Assembly (NCBI RefSeq): GCF_018613725.1 | Contig: NZ_JAGGPS010000036.1 | Span: 1 to 64,000, forward strand | From: Hymenobacter sp. ISL-91 | GTDB lineage: Bacteria > Bacteroidota > Bacteroidia > Cytophagales > Hymenobacteraceae | Reading direction: 5' to 3' | Length of the DNA stretch: 64,000 nt | Part shown: one piece after another, positions 35,995-44,711 of the stretch | How the letters are laid out: every line of letters begins with the position of its first letter | How positions within the stretch are numbered: the first letter of the stretch is position 1 | Notes under the pieces: model-generated | Databases searched by the model: none | Told to the model about the DNA's origin: nothing | Seen by the model: the letters and a program-made list of their open reading frames with translations, nothing else | Translations under genes and position numbers: made by a program

Positions 35995-37188
35995 CTACCT
36001 ATTTGCCTCCTTCACCCAATCGGCCTCCTGTAAACCGGTTAGCCGTGCGGCGGCGGCGCGCAGGGTTTGCTCGGTTTTGGCGAAGCAGAATCGTACCAGT
36101 TGCGCATCGTGGCCGTCGTGGTAGAAAGCCGATAGCGGCACCACGGCCACGCCGCTTTCCTGCGTGAGCCGGCGCGTGAAGGTTACATCGTCGAGGCCCG
36201 GGGCCAGGTTGCCGAAACCGGCCACCTGGAAGTAGCCGCCCCCGGAAGGCAGCAGCTCGAAGCCGGTAGGCGCCAGCAGCTCGCGCAGCAGGTCGCGCTT
36301 CTGCTGATAAAATGCGGGCAGACTTTCATACAATGCGGCATCAGGCAGCACATCGGCCAGCGCGTGCTGGGTGGGAGTGCTTACGCTGAAGGTGATGAAC
36401 TGATGCACCCGGCGCAGCTCGGCCGTAAGGGTCGGCGGGGCCAGGCAGTAGCCCACCTTCCAGCCGGTGGCGTGGTAGGTTTTGCCAAACGACGAGAGCA
36501 CGAAGGCCCGCGCCCGCAACTCGGGGTGGGCCGACACGCTGTTGTGCTGCGCCCCATCGAAAACCATGTGCTCGTACACTTCGTCGCTGAGCAGCAGCGT
36601 GTCGGTGTTGCGCAGTAGGCCGGCCAGCGTGTCGAGGTCGGCAGCCGAAAGCACGGCGCCGGTGGGGTTGTGGGGCGAGTTGATGAGCACGAGCCGGGTA
36701 CGGGGCGAGATGGCCGCCGCCACCCGGTCCCAGTCGGGCCGGAAATCGGGTGCTGATAGCGGCACATACACCGGCACGCCGCCCTGCAGGCGCACGGCCG
36801 GGGCATACAAATCGTAGGCCGGCTCCAGCAGCAGCACCTCGTCGCCGGGGCGCACCACGGCGGCCATTACGGCATACAGGCCTTCGGTGGCTCCGCTGGT
36901 AACGGTAATTTCGGTGGCCGGATCGGGCGTGTAGCCGTAGCGGTGGGCGGTTTGCTGGCTGATAGCTTCGCGCAGCCGCGGCAGGCCGGGCATGGGTGCG
37001 TACTGCTGGTAGCCCGGTGTGAGCACATGGCGGGCCAGCGCCTCCAGCAGCGGCCGGGGCGGGTCGTAATCCGGGAAGCCCTGGGCCAGGTTGATGGCCT
37101 CGTGCTCCTGAGCCAGCTGGGTCATCACCGAAAAAATACTGGTGCCCACATCGGGCAACTTGGAAGTGAAAGCGGAAGTAGTGGACAT
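35995..37188 (-). CDS. Class I aminotransferase, methionine/kynurenine type (YbdL-like)
   Basis: 397 aa from ATG 37188 (MSTTSAFTSKLPDVG). The 31 in-frame residues upstream are the translation of a palindromic repeat and are excluded. Fold-type I PLP enzyme: AINLAQGFPDYDPP, substrate-loop YAPMPGLPRLREAI, NSPHNPTGAVL, DEVYEHMVFDG, and the PLP Lys in SSFGKTYHATGWKVGYC. The AQGFPD/YAPMPG pattern is that of YbdL and kynurenine aminotransferases, which use methionine or glutamine with 2-oxo acids. Next to the omega-amidase it fits the transaminase/omega-amidase step that completes methionine salvage. Confidence 0.9.
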   Translation of the reverse strand: MSTTSAFTSKLPDVGTSIFSVMTQLAQEHEAINLAQGFPDYDPPRPLLEALARHVLTPGYQQYAPMPGLPRLREAISQQTAHRYGYTPDPATEITVTSGATEGLYAVMAAVVRPGDEVLLLEPAYDLYAPAVRLQGGVPVYVPLSAPDFRPDWDRVAAAISPRTRLVLINSPHNPTGAVLSAADLDTLAGLLRNTDTLLLSDEVYEHMVFDGAQHNSVSAHPELRARAFVLSSFGKTYHATGWKVGYCLAPPTLTAELRRVHQFITFSVSTPTQHALADVLPDAALYESLPAFYQQKRDLLRELLAPTGFELLPSGGGYFQVAGFGNLAPGLDDVTFTRRLTQESGVAVVPLSAFYHDGHDAQLVRFCFAKTEQTLRAAAARLTGLQEADWVKEANR

Positions 37189-37215
37189 AGCGGGAATTAC
37201 TTTACGGTAAAACAG

Positions 37216-37317
37216 AACGTCATTCAGAGTGAAGCGAAGAATCTCGCGGGCCAAAGTAACCCTACTAGCAGGAGTTACCACGCACGCGAGATTCTTCGCT
37301 TCGCTCTGAATGACGTT
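37216..37317. repeat. Long palindrome, GAAGCGAAGAATCTCGCG type
   Basis: Arms 37216-37248 and 37285-37317 are perfect 33-bp complements (core TTCAGAGTGAAGCGAAGAAT), spaced by 36 bp. It sits immediately upstream of the aminotransferase start and extends its open frame. Related to 11420-11518 and 60106-60204. Confidence 0.9.
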
Positions 37318-37355
37318 TTAGGTTGTTAGCCCAAAGGCGCTTTTCTGCCTGAACC

Positions 37356-38051
37356 CTACAGCGGGTTTTTGAGCAGCTCGGGGAATTGCTTGCGGAACTT
37401 CTCCACTTTAGGCATCGAAACGCTTTGCACGTAGCCCACTTCGGGGTGCAGGCGGTAGTAGCCCTGGTGGTAGTCTTCGGCGGGCCAGAACTTTTTGAAC
37501 GGCACCACCTGCGTTACGATGGGGTTGCCGTACTGCTTGCTGGCGTTTACCCGCGCAATGGCATCGTCGATGATTTTCTTCTCCTCGGGTGTGCGGTAGA
37601 AAGCCACCGAGCGGTACTGGGCGCCCGCATCGGGCCCCTGGCGGTTGAGCGTGGTGGGGTCGTGGGCGGCGCGGAAAAATACGTCGACCAGCGTAGCGTA
37701 GCTCACTACCTTGGGGTCGTAGTACAGCTGTATAGACTCGGCGTGGCCGGTTTCGCCGCGGCCCACCTGCTCGTAGGTAGGGTTGGCCTCGGGGCCGCCG
37801 CTGTAGCCTGATACCACGGCTTTTACGCCCTTTATTTCCTCAAATACTTCTTCGGTACACCAGAAGCAGCCTCCGGCGAAATCGGCCGTGGCCAAGCCGG
37901 TCATATCGGCCGGTGCGGGGCCCGCTGTGGAGCGGATGGCAGTCGAGCCTTGGGCAGTAGCGGTTTTTTGGGCTTCGGCGGGCCGCTCGGAGCAGGCGGT
38001 CAGTAGTAGAATGCAGACGGCAGCAAAGCCGTTTTTCAGGAGGTTGGTCAT
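37356..38051 (-). CDS. msrA: Peptide-methionine (S)-S-oxide reductase, lipoprotein form
   Basis: 231 aa. A lipoprotein signal ends at CILLLTAC (Cys at about residue 20), followed by a flexible Thr/Ala linker and the MsrA domain from about residue 55: the active site GGCFWCTEEVFEEIKGV carries the catalytic Cys in GCFWC, then GYSGGPEANPTYEQV, GHAESIQLYYDP and QYRSVAFYRTPEE. It reduces methionine sulfoxide in proteins. The lipobox places it in the periplasm or on the outer membrane, so it should repair envelope proteins. It lies upstream of the methionine-type aminotransferase on the same strand with a palindrome between. Confidence 0.94.
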   Translation of the reverse strand: MTNLLKNGFAAVCILLLTACSERPAEAQKTATAQGSTAIRSTAGPAPADMTGLATADFAGGCFWCTEEVFEEIKGVKAVVSGYSGGPEANPTYEQVGRGETGHAESIQLYYDPKVVSYATLVDVFFRAAHDPTTLNRQGPDAGAQYRSVAFYRTPEEKKIIDDAIARVNASKQYGNPIVTQVVPFKKFWPAEDYHQGYYRLHPEVGYVQSVSMPKVEKFRKQFPELLKNPL

Positions 38052-38202
38052 GTGCTTACAGACAAAGTGTGGCGGCAGAAAGTTTGCCGGCCGGGTGGGG
38101 CTGCTCCTACCTACGCAGCCCCGCCCCTGCCCGGACGTGCGGCGGGGCTTGCATTCGGGCCGGCCGGGTGGTTTCTTCGGGACCCGCTAACCTGTTTTGC
38201 CT

Positions 38203-41088
38203 GTGCGTATTCTGTTTTCTGCCGCGTTGGCGTTGCTGGCCGCCGTGCCCGCTGCTGCCCAAACCCTGCTGCCCATTGAACAGCAGGTGCCTGCCAAGGT
38301 GCGCTGGTACGAGGTACGCACGCCGCATTTCCAGGTGGTATATCCCGAGGGGTTCGAGGCGCAGGCCCGGCGCACGGCCCACCGGCTGGAGCAGGTGCAC
38401 GAGCCAGCCGCCACCTCGCTTGGGCTGGCCGCCCGGCCCGTTACAGTGGTGCTGCAAACCCGCACCACTATTGGCAACGGCTTCGTGACGCTGCTGCCGC
38501 GCCATTCCGAGTTCTTCACCACCTTCCCCCAGAACCCCTACCTAGTGGGTACCCTCGACTGGCTCGACCAGCTGACGGTGCATGAGTACCGCCACGTTGT
38601 GCAGTTTGATAAGGCTCACCAGGGCCTGGGGCAGCTGGGCTACCTGTTCGGCGGTTTTGGCGGGCTGGGCCTGGCCACGCTGGGCGTGCCCGACTGGTTT
38701 GCCGAGGGCGACGCCGTGGGCACCGAAACGGCGCTTACCCGGAGTGGGCGGGGGCGGATTCCGAACTTCGGGGCCTACTACCGGGCTAATTTGCTGGCCG
38801 GCCGGCGCTACTCCTACGCCGAGGCCACCGGCGGCTCGTTCCGGCACTACGTACCCGACCACTACGTGCTGGGTTACTACCTCAGCACCCGCCTTAAGCG
38901 CACGGCCGGCCCCACGGCCTGGGCCGGCGTGCTCGACAAGTACTACGATTTTCCGGTTTACCCGTTCTCGTTTTCCGACAAGCTCCGCCGCCTCACCGGC
39001 CTCCGCACCGACGACCTCTACAGCCAAACCACCCAGGAGCTCGACAGCCTCTGGAAAGCCCAGCAAACCGGCCGAAACCTGACGCCCGTCCGCGACTTTG
39101 CGGCGGAAACTTCCGAAAAGGTCTTTACCGAATACCAGTACCCGCAGTACCTGACCGACAGCACCGTGCTGGCCCTTAAAAGCGGGCTGGGCCACACGCC
39201 GCGGCTGGTAGAATTGACCCGCGGCCGGCCCGAGCGCACCCGGCTGGTGCTGGGCCTGCACCACAACCCCGAGCAGCTGTCGGTGGGCGGCGGCAAAGTG
39301 GCGTGGCTGGAATTTCGCTACCACCCGCGCTGGCAGCAGCAGGTGTACTCCGAGTTACGGGTGCTGGAGGTGGCTACCGGCCGCCTGAGCCGGCCCGGCC
39401 GCCGCACCCGCTACACGGCCGCCGTGCTTTCGCCCGACGGGAGCCGGCTGCTGGCCGTAAGCACCGATTCGGCCTACCAGCACCGCCTGCACCTGCTCGA
39501 AACCGAAACCGGCCGCGTGCTGCGCACCTTCGAGAACCCCGCCAACGAACCCTACCTGCACCCGCGCTTTGGGACCGGGGCTGCTGGCGGGCGCACGGCG
39601 GCCGTGGTGCGGCTGGAAACGGCCGGCAAGCGCCTGGAACTGCTCGACGTAGAATCTGGCGCGGCCCAAATTGTGCTGCCGGCCACCAACGACAACCTTT
39701 CGCACCCCCAGCCCGGGCCGGGTTACGTGCTGTTCAACTCGCCCCGTAGTGGGCAGGATGAAGTGTATGCCGTGCAGACCACCACCGGCCAGGTGCAACC
39801 GATAACCAGCCGGCCAGTGGGCAGCTACCACGCCGCCATCAGCCCCGACGGGCAGCGGCTGGCCTTCCACGAAATAAGGGCCCAGGGCAGCCGGATAACC
39901 GAAATGCCGCTGCGCCCCGCCTCCTGGCCGGCCGCCCTGCCGGCTGGCAGGGCCGATACCACCCCTGCCGACCTGTACGCCGACGAGCTGACCGCCCGCG
40001 AGCCGGGCGCGGCTACTGTAGGCCCGCTGCTGCCCCTCGATTCGGTGGCCGGACCGGCGCTGACGCCGCGTCGCTACCGCCGCCTCCCCCACGCGCCCAA
40101 CCTCTATGGCTGGGGTTTTGTGCAGAGTCTGGGCGGCACTGGCCTCAGCCTCGGTCTGCGTGCCCAGGATGTGCTGAGTACCACCCAGGCCGTGGCAGGA
40201 CTGGGCTTCGACGGCACCGAGCGCACCGGCCGCGTGTTTGCCGATGTCAGCTACCAAGGCATGGGCCCAGTGCTCGATTTCGGAATAGAAAACGGCGGGC
40301 GGCGGGCGGCCTTGCTACTGCCCAACGGCGGCGGCGTGGCCGAGGACCGGTGGCGCTACACTCGCCTGAGCGTGGGCAGCCGCCTGCCGCTGGTGCTCAC
40401 CACGTCCCGTATGCTGACTTCGCTTACCGTGGGTGCGTTTTATCAGCTGGAACAAACCCAGGGCTACGAACTGCCGGCACGGTTTATCAACGAGGTGGGC
40501 CGCCAGCCGCTGCACGTGCTGCTGGGCACCGTTAGCTTCAGCCGCACGCTGCGCCAGAGCTACCGCGACGTAGCGCCGCGCTGGGGCCAGAGCCTGCTGC
40601 TAACCGGCCGCGACACGCCCTTCGGCACCAAGGGGCTGCAGGGCCGGCAGCTGGCAGCCCAGGGCAGCTTGTTTCTGCCCGGCATCGGGCTGCACCACGC
40701 GTTGCGGCTGCGGGCCGGTTACCAGTTCCAGCAACAGCGCGAGTACCGATTTGGGGCGGCCGTTTTCTATCCGCGGGGTCTGCCCTACCTGAGCTTCGAC
40801 CGGCTCACGTCGCTCAGCGGCGAGTACCGGCTGCCCCTGGCCGATGTGCACTGGCAGCTCACGCGCCTGCTCTATGTGCAGCGCCTCAAAGCCAATATCT
40901 TCCTCGATTACGTTCGGGGCGAGTCGGGCCCGCTGCGTCGCTCCTACCACTCGGCCGGCTTCGACGTGTCGGCCGTTTTCAACCCGCTCCGGCTACGCAC
41001 GCCCCTGGAAGTGGGGCTGCGCACCGTGTACAACTCCTACTATGGCACCTGGGAAGTACAGCCTCTGGTGCTCAACATCGGGTTTTGA
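38203..41088 (+). CDS. Predicted outer-membrane gluzincin-like peptidase with TolB-like propeller and barrel
   Basis: 961 aa from GTG 38203 (MRILFSAALALLAAVPAAAQ); a TTG at 38197 is the alternative. After the signal peptide comes a peptidase-MA-like domain: LTVHEYRHVVQFDKAHQG (HExxH at about residues 127-131) and PDWFAEGDAVGTE, which supplies a plausible third zinc ligand. Residues about 330-560 hold TolB/DPP-type propeller strands (AAVLSPDGSRLLAVS, AAISPDGQRLAFHE). The last 300 residues look like an outer-membrane barrel (LSVGSRLPLVLTTSRM, ending EVQPLVLNIGF). Likely a surface or periplasmic protease or chaperone of the outer membrane. Monocistronic. No characterised homologue comes to mind. 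Confidence 0.78.
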   Translation: MRILFSAALALLAAVPAAAQTLLPIEQQVPAKVRWYEVRTPHFQVVYPEGFEAQARRTAHRLEQVHEPAATSLGLAARPVTVVLQTRTTIGNGFVTLLPRHSEFFTTFPQNPYLVGTLDWLDQLTVHEYRHVVQFDKAHQGLGQLGYLFGGFGGLGLATLGVPDWFAEGDAVGTETALTRSGRGRIPNFGAYYRANLLAGRRYSYAEATGGSFRHYVPDHYVLGYYLSTRLKRTAGPTAWAGVLDKYYDFPVYPFSFSDKLRRLTGLRTDDLYSQTTQELDSLWKAQQTGRNLTPVRDFAAETSEKVFTEYQYPQYLTDSTVLALKSGLGHTPRLVELTRGRPERTRLVLGLHHNPEQLSVGGGKVAWLEFRYHPRWQQQVYSELRVLEVATGRLSRPGRRTRYTAAVLSPDGSRLLAVSTDSAYQHRLHLLETETGRVLRTFENPANEPYLHPRFGTGAAGGRTAAVVRLETAGKRLELLDVESGAAQIVLPATNDNLSHPQPGPGYVLFNSPRSGQDEVYAVQTTTGQVQPITSRPVGSYHAAISPDGQRLAFHEIRAQGSRITEMPLRPASWPAALPAGRADTTPADLYADELTAREPGAATVGPLLPLDSVAGPALTPRRYRRLPHAPNLYGWGFVQSLGGTGLSLGLRAQDVLSTTQAVAGLGFDGTERTGRVFADVSYQGMGPVLDFGIENGGRRAALLLPNGGGVAEDRWRYTRLSVGSRLPLVLTTSRMLTSLTVGAFYQLEQTQGYELPARFINEVGRQPLHVLLGTVSFSRTLRQSYRDVAPRWGQSLLLTGRDTPFGTKGLQGRQLAAQGSLFLPGIGLHHALRLRAGYQFQQQREYRFGAAVFYPRGLPYLSFDRLTSLSGEYRLPLADVHWQLTRLLYVQRLKANIFLDYVRGESGPLRRSYHSAGFDVSAVFNPLRLRTPLEVGLRTVYNSYYGTWEVQPLVLNIGF

Positions 41089-41173
41089 GTTAGGTGTTAG
41101 GAACTTAGGTATTAGGAAATGAGTAAGCAGAACCGAAACATCATCTCAGTTCTAAAACCTAATTCCCTAAGGC

Positions 41174-41626
41174 CTACTTCACCTCAAATACCAGCAGCGG
41201 CTCCGGACGCTCCGAGTCGAACAGCTGGAGCTGGCGGTTGCTGATGGTGTAGCGGCGCACTTGGGGCAACAGATCGAGGTAGCGGGTTTCCTGCGGTTGC
41301 TCGGCGCAGGTGGCACGCGTGCTGGCCTGGCCCGAGAACGTGAGGTAGGACGTGCCGGGCACCAGCATGAACTTGCCTCCATACTGGTTACACCATGCCT
41401 GGCCCGCGCTTAGGTTATCAACGGAGCTAAGGGTGAGGCTGGTGGCCGCACCACTAGCCATTACCACCGTGGGCTTTCCCTCTGCCTCGATGAGCTGCCA
41501 CGACTGGTCGAGCAGGTAGAGCGGCGCGGGCATCGGCTCGTTGTCCTTGGTGCAGCTGCCCAGCAGCAGGCTGGCAGGAAGCAATAGCGCGAGCAGAGCA
41601 GGCGGTAATCGGCGGGGCGTTTTCAT
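41174..41626 (-). CDS. META-domain-like lipoprotein
   Basis: 150 aa from ATG 41626 (MKTPRRLPPALLALLL). A lipobox LLLGSC places the lipidated Cys at about residue 24. The mature part follows the META (DUF306) pattern: SWQLIEAEGKPTVV, a CNQYGGKF segment with the conserved Cys-Asn and Gly, and an STRATCAEQPQETRYLDLL segment like the family's T-x-M/A-C motif, ending LQLFDSERPEPLLVFEVK. META lipoproteins such as HslJ are linked to envelope stress and antibiotic tolerance, but the role here is not shown. A second META lipoprotein is at 44232. Confidence 0.75.
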   Translation of the reverse strand: MKTPRRLPPALLALLLPASLLLGSCTKDNEPMPAPLYLLDQSWQLIEAEGKPTVVMASGAATSLTLSSVDNLSAGQAWCNQYGGKFMLVPGTSYLTFSGQASTRATCAEQPQETRYLDLLPQVRRYTISNRQLQLFDSERPEPLLVFEVK

Positions 41627-41908
41627 AGGAAAACCAAGAGGCTGTGCAAGCGTGAACAAGAGTCAGGTAATGTGATGAAAAAAAAGTATATAAAGTTGCA
41701 TTCACCTGTCTGCATAGTCGCATATTTTGTGCTTTATTCAGCTACAGCGGTTATGCCCGACCATGTAGGGCATATGTGGATTCTATAGCAGTACTCGCCT
41801 GTATTTTGGGCACGGACTCTACTCTGGAGTACCGGTGCCGACCGAATGTTTTTGACCATTGGGTTGTTGGAGCCGTATAATTGGCGTTCATCTTCCCTGC
41901 TATTATCT

Positions 41909-42397
41909 ATGCCTATTCTGCTCCCTTTATTGAGCGTACTTTGCACCACCCTACAGCCGGCGGCAGTTGCTCTGCCAACTCCTGGCAGTTCGTCGCCCAG
42001 CCCGGGGGCTGCCCTTGTACTTCCGGCAAGTGAGCTGTCGGTTACGGTGGTTGTGTCGGCGCTGGCTTCGGAGAGTTCGGCTGTGAAGCTGTATTTCTAC
42101 AACGTGCGCGAGACGTTCCTGGTACCGAAGGGCTATGCCTTTATGCGGGTAGTAAAGCCCAACGGCCAGCGCCAGGTGCGCCTGCCGGTGCAGCTGCCGG
42201 CCGGCGAGTGGGCCGTGGTCATCACCCAGGACCTGAACAACAACGACAAGGTGGATAAGAATCTGCTGGGCATCCCGACTGAGCCTTTCGCCTTCTCCAA
42301 CAACGTGCGCCCCCGCCTGGCCCCTCCCGCCTTCGATGATTGCAAGTTTGCGGTTCGCGAGCCGGGCCAGGTAGTCAGCATCCGGTTGCTCAAGTAG
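41909..42397 (+). CDS. DUF2141 secreted protein
   Basis: 162 aa from ATG 41909 (MPILLPLLSVLCTTL). Signal peptide followed by a Ser/Pro-rich linker. The DUF2141 pattern is clear: SELSVTVVVSALASES, VKLYFYNVRETFLVP, LPAGEWAVVITQDLNNNDKVDKN (the conserved G-x-Y/W-A-V-x-x-x-x-D-x-N-x-N-x-K-x-D motif), GIPTEPFAFSNN and FDDCKFAV. Proteins of this type are small secreted beta-sandwich proteins without a known activity. Divergent from the META lipoprotein, with 282 bp between them. Confidence 0.88.
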   Translation: MPILLPLLSVLCTTLQPAAVALPTPGSSSPSPGAALVLPASELSVTVVVSALASESSAVKLYFYNVRETFLVPKGYAFMRVVKPNGQRQVRLPVQLPAGEWAVVITQDLNNNDKVDKNLLGIPTEPFAFSNNVRPRLAPPAFDDCKFAVREPGQVVSIRLLK

Positions 42398-42493
42398 GAG
42401 GGCAGGCTAACGGCCGTTGGCTGGCAGCGCGTAAACTTTTCGGAAGCGGACAGCTTATAGCTGGCTGACTCTTCTGTTATAACTTCTGTTTGT

Positions 42494-43195
42494 ATGAAAA
42501 TCGAAATCTGGTCCGACATTCTCTGTCCCTTCTGCTACATCGGCAAGCGCCGCCTCGAAAAGGCGCTGGCGGGTTTTGCGCATGCTGCCGATGTACAAGT
42601 AGAGTGGCGCAGCTTCGAGCTCGACCCCAACGCTGACCCCACGCCCGGCGAAAACCAATATGTGCGCCTGGCCCGCAAATATGGCAACACCGAGCAATGG
42701 GCCCGCCAGATGAGCGCCAACATGACCCAGATGGCCGCCGAAGAGGGCTTGGCCTTCGATTTCGACAGCTTGGTACCCGCCAATTCACTCGATGCCCACC
42801 GGCTTATCCATCTGGCTGCTCGCCACGGCCGCCAGGATGCGGCCAAGGAGCGTCTGTTCCAGGCATATTTGGAGGAAGGCCTCGACATTAATGACCACGG
42901 CGTACTGCGCCGCCTTGGTGCCGACTTAGAACTACCAGAAGCTGAGGTGACAGCCGTGTTGGCCTCGCGTGAGTTCGAGCAGCAGGTGCGCCAAGATGAG
43001 TATGAGGCCCGCCAGATTGGCGTGCGGGGCGTGCCCTATTTCGTATTTGCCGATAAGTACGCCGTATCGGGGGCCCAGCCGGCCGAGTTGTTTGCTGAGG
43101 TGCTGGAAAAAGCCTGGAGCGAAACGCAGCCGCGCCATGAGGCCATTGCCGGCACCAATGGCGCTGCCTGCGGCCTCGACGGCAGCAACTGCTAA
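42494..43195 (+). CDS. FrnE-like DsbA-family oxidoreductase
   Basis: 233 aa, no signal peptide, so cytosolic. The thioredoxin-fold active site is IWSDILCPFCYIGKRRLEK (CPFC at about residues 11-14), with the cis-Pro loop in GVRGVPYFVFADKYAV and the helical insert typical of FrnE (residues about 60-160). Two further Cys in the C-terminal tail (AACGLDGSNC) resemble the extra C-terminal pair reported for some FrnE proteins. It should catalyse thiol-disulfide exchange, plausibly in the oxidative stress response. Followed by hairpins ending at 43383. Confidence 0.9.
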   Translation: MKIEIWSDILCPFCYIGKRRLEKALAGFAHAADVQVEWRSFELDPNADPTPGENQYVRLARKYGNTEQWARQMSANMTQMAAEEGLAFDFDSLVPANSLDAHRLIHLAARHGRQDAAKERLFQAYLEEGLDINDHGVLRRLGADLELPEAEVTAVLASREFEQQVRQDEYEARQIGVRGVPYFVFADKYAVSGAQPAELFAEVLEKAWSETQPRHEAIAGTNGAACGLDGSNC

Positions 43196-43221
43196 ACAGA
43201 AAGTACACGTCCGGCTCCTTT

Positions 43222-43338
43222 GAGCCTGTTTTTTGGCGCAGTGAGTGCGGCCATAAAACAGGCTCACTACAAACTATTCAGCGTTAAGCGGATACCATGG
43301 TCTGGATGTGCTCAGCATGGTGTCTGTTTAACGCTGAA
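43222..43338. repeat. Two adjacent inverted repeats
   Basis: First: GAGCCTGTTTT ... AAAACAGGCTC at 43222-43265. Second: TTCAGCGTTAA ... TTAACGCTGAA at 43277-43338. They lie in the 323-bp gap between the FrnE-like gene and the DUF4136 gene and may form transcript-end structures; the rest of the gap holds no gene I can support. Confidence 0.65.
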
Positions 43339-43352
43339 CAGCTTCTATACCG

Positions 43353-43383
43353 AGCCCCCGCTGTCTATATAGGCGCGGGGGCT
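43353..43383 (+). terminator. Hairpin terminator
   Basis: AGCCCCCGC ... GCGGGGGCT followed by TCCTTTT; a likely intrinsic terminator for the FrnE-like gene. Confidence 0.6.
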
Positions 43384-43518
43384 TCCTTTTGTACAAAAGG
43401 CTGGGAAAGCCTTATGCGTGACCCAGCAACGAAGACCTACCAGGTAAAACCTGTAACCTGCCCACTGATGAACGAGTTAAAGAAAACATTACCGTTTATT
43501 CTAAACAACCCAAATCTT

Positions 43519-44121
43519 ATGAAACACACGCTCTTACCGCTGCTTTTTGCTCTTGTGGCATTTGTATCGGGCTGTTCGCCGGCCGTTACGGTACAGAAGA
43601 AACCCGGTACCGATTTCAGTCAGTATCGAACCTACGACTGGGCCAAGACTGAAGTAAAATCGGCCGATTCGCAGAATCCGATTTATCAAAGCACGCTCAA
43701 CGACGCTCAGATTCAGCAGGCCATCAGCGCCGAGTTGGCTAAGCGTGGCATCCGCCAAGCCACCGGCGACACTAAACCCGATTTTTACCTCACCTACCAC
43801 CTGTACATCGATGAAGCTGAACGTACCGTAGCGAATCCGCAGCCGGTAGGTTACGCCTTTCCTTATGCCGTATCGTATCGCGGAGGCTATCTGCCAATCA
43901 ATTATGGCTATTGGTATACTTCGCCCCGTTACCGCACCAGCTACCGCACCCAAACTTACCAGGAAGGCACTCTTATTCTGGACTTTGTTGATGCCAACAC
44001 CAACAACCTGGTGTGGCGCGGCTCCGTGATGGATGCCGTGAACGACCCGGCCCGCCTGGGTAGTGAGTTCAGCCGGGCCGCTAAGGATATCCTCGACGAG
44101 TTTCCGGTACAGAAAATGTAA
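43519..44121 (+). CDS. DUF4136 lipoprotein
   Basis: 200 aa from ATG 43519 (MKHTLLPLLFALVAF). The lipobox is FVSGC with Cys at about residue 18. The DUF4136 pattern is present: GTDFSQYRTYDWAKTEV near the N-terminus, AISAELAKRGIRQ, KPDFYLTYHLYIDE, and the C-terminal YQEGTLILDFVDANTNNLVWRGSV-type segment followed by a helix. These lipoproteins are widespread in Bacteroidota and Proteobacteria, and no activity is known. The upstream in-frame residues to 43297 are not protein-like. Followed by the META lipoprotein 110 bp away on the same strand. Confidence 0.9.
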   Translation: MKHTLLPLLFALVAFVSGCSPAVTVQKKPGTDFSQYRTYDWAKTEVKSADSQNPIYQSTLNDAQIQQAISAELAKRGIRQATGDTKPDFYLTYHLYIDEAERTVANPQPVGYAFPYAVSYRGGYLPINYGYWYTSPRYRTSYRTQTYQEGTLILDFVDANTNNLVWRGSVMDAVNDPARLGSEFSRAAKDILDEFPVQKM

Positions 44122-44231
44122 GGCTCCGGTTTACAGTTCTTATTCGACTACCGAACGAGCGCTAATTTCCGGCTTACAAGCCCATGCTTGGTGCCCGGCT
44201 TCGTTTTTTTCAGCCATCAATACCCCGCCCT

Positions 44232-44690
44232 ATGCTTCGCCCTGCTTATTACGCTGCTTTGGCTGCCCTGGCCATGGCTAGCTGCACTGCCAAAACCACC
44301 GAGCCGGTAGCCAATACCGCCAACCCCGATATGTCCGTTTCTACCGCCGCGCCCGATCCGGCCGCGCTGGCCGGCGAGTGGCGCATCCGCACGCTAAACG
44401 GCACGGCCCTACTCGCCGAGGCCGCCGCCGATGCGACCCTAAGCTTCGATACTGCTACGAATAAATTAGCGGGCTCGACGGGCTGCAACCGCCTGATGGG
44501 CACATACGCTACCAGCGGCACAGGCATCACGTTCGGGCCGCTGGCCACTACCCGCATGGCCTGCCCGCCCAACAGTCCCGAAGCCGGCCTACTGGCTGCC
44601 CTGGGCTCCAAAACTCTTACTTACCAGTTGAACTCCGAGGGCCTTACCCTACTGGAAGGCACTACGCCGGTAATTACCTTGAGCCGCTAA
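44232..44690 (+). CDS. META-domain lipoprotein (HslJ-like)
   Basis: 152 aa from ATG 44232 (MLRPAYYAALAALAM). Lipobox LAMASC with Cys at about residue 19. The META (DUF306) domain spans about 48-150: LAGEWRIRTLNGTALL, LSFDTATNKLAGSTGCNRLM (the conserved G-x-x-G-C-N), GTGITFGPLATTRMACPPN (T-x-M-A-C) and a C-terminal LNSEGLTLLEG strand. All hallmark residues are present. HslJ-like proteins are envelope lipoproteins associated with stress tolerance. It is the second META lipoprotein in 3 kb but only distantly like the one at 41174. Confidence 0.9.
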   Translation: MLRPAYYAALAALAMASCTAKTTEPVANTANPDMSVSTAAPDPAALAGEWRIRTLNGTALLAEAAADATLSFDTATNKLAGSTGCNRLMGTYATSGTGITFGPLATTRMACPPNSPEAGLLAALGSKTLTYQLNSEGLTLLEGTTPVITLSR

Positions 44691-44711
44691 ACAACCCACC
44701 GAACCGCCAGT

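Noticed and set aside
37189-37281. N-terminal extension of the aminotransferase
   Set aside because: The residues are the translation of the adjacent palindrome; the conserved protein starts at the ATG at 37188.
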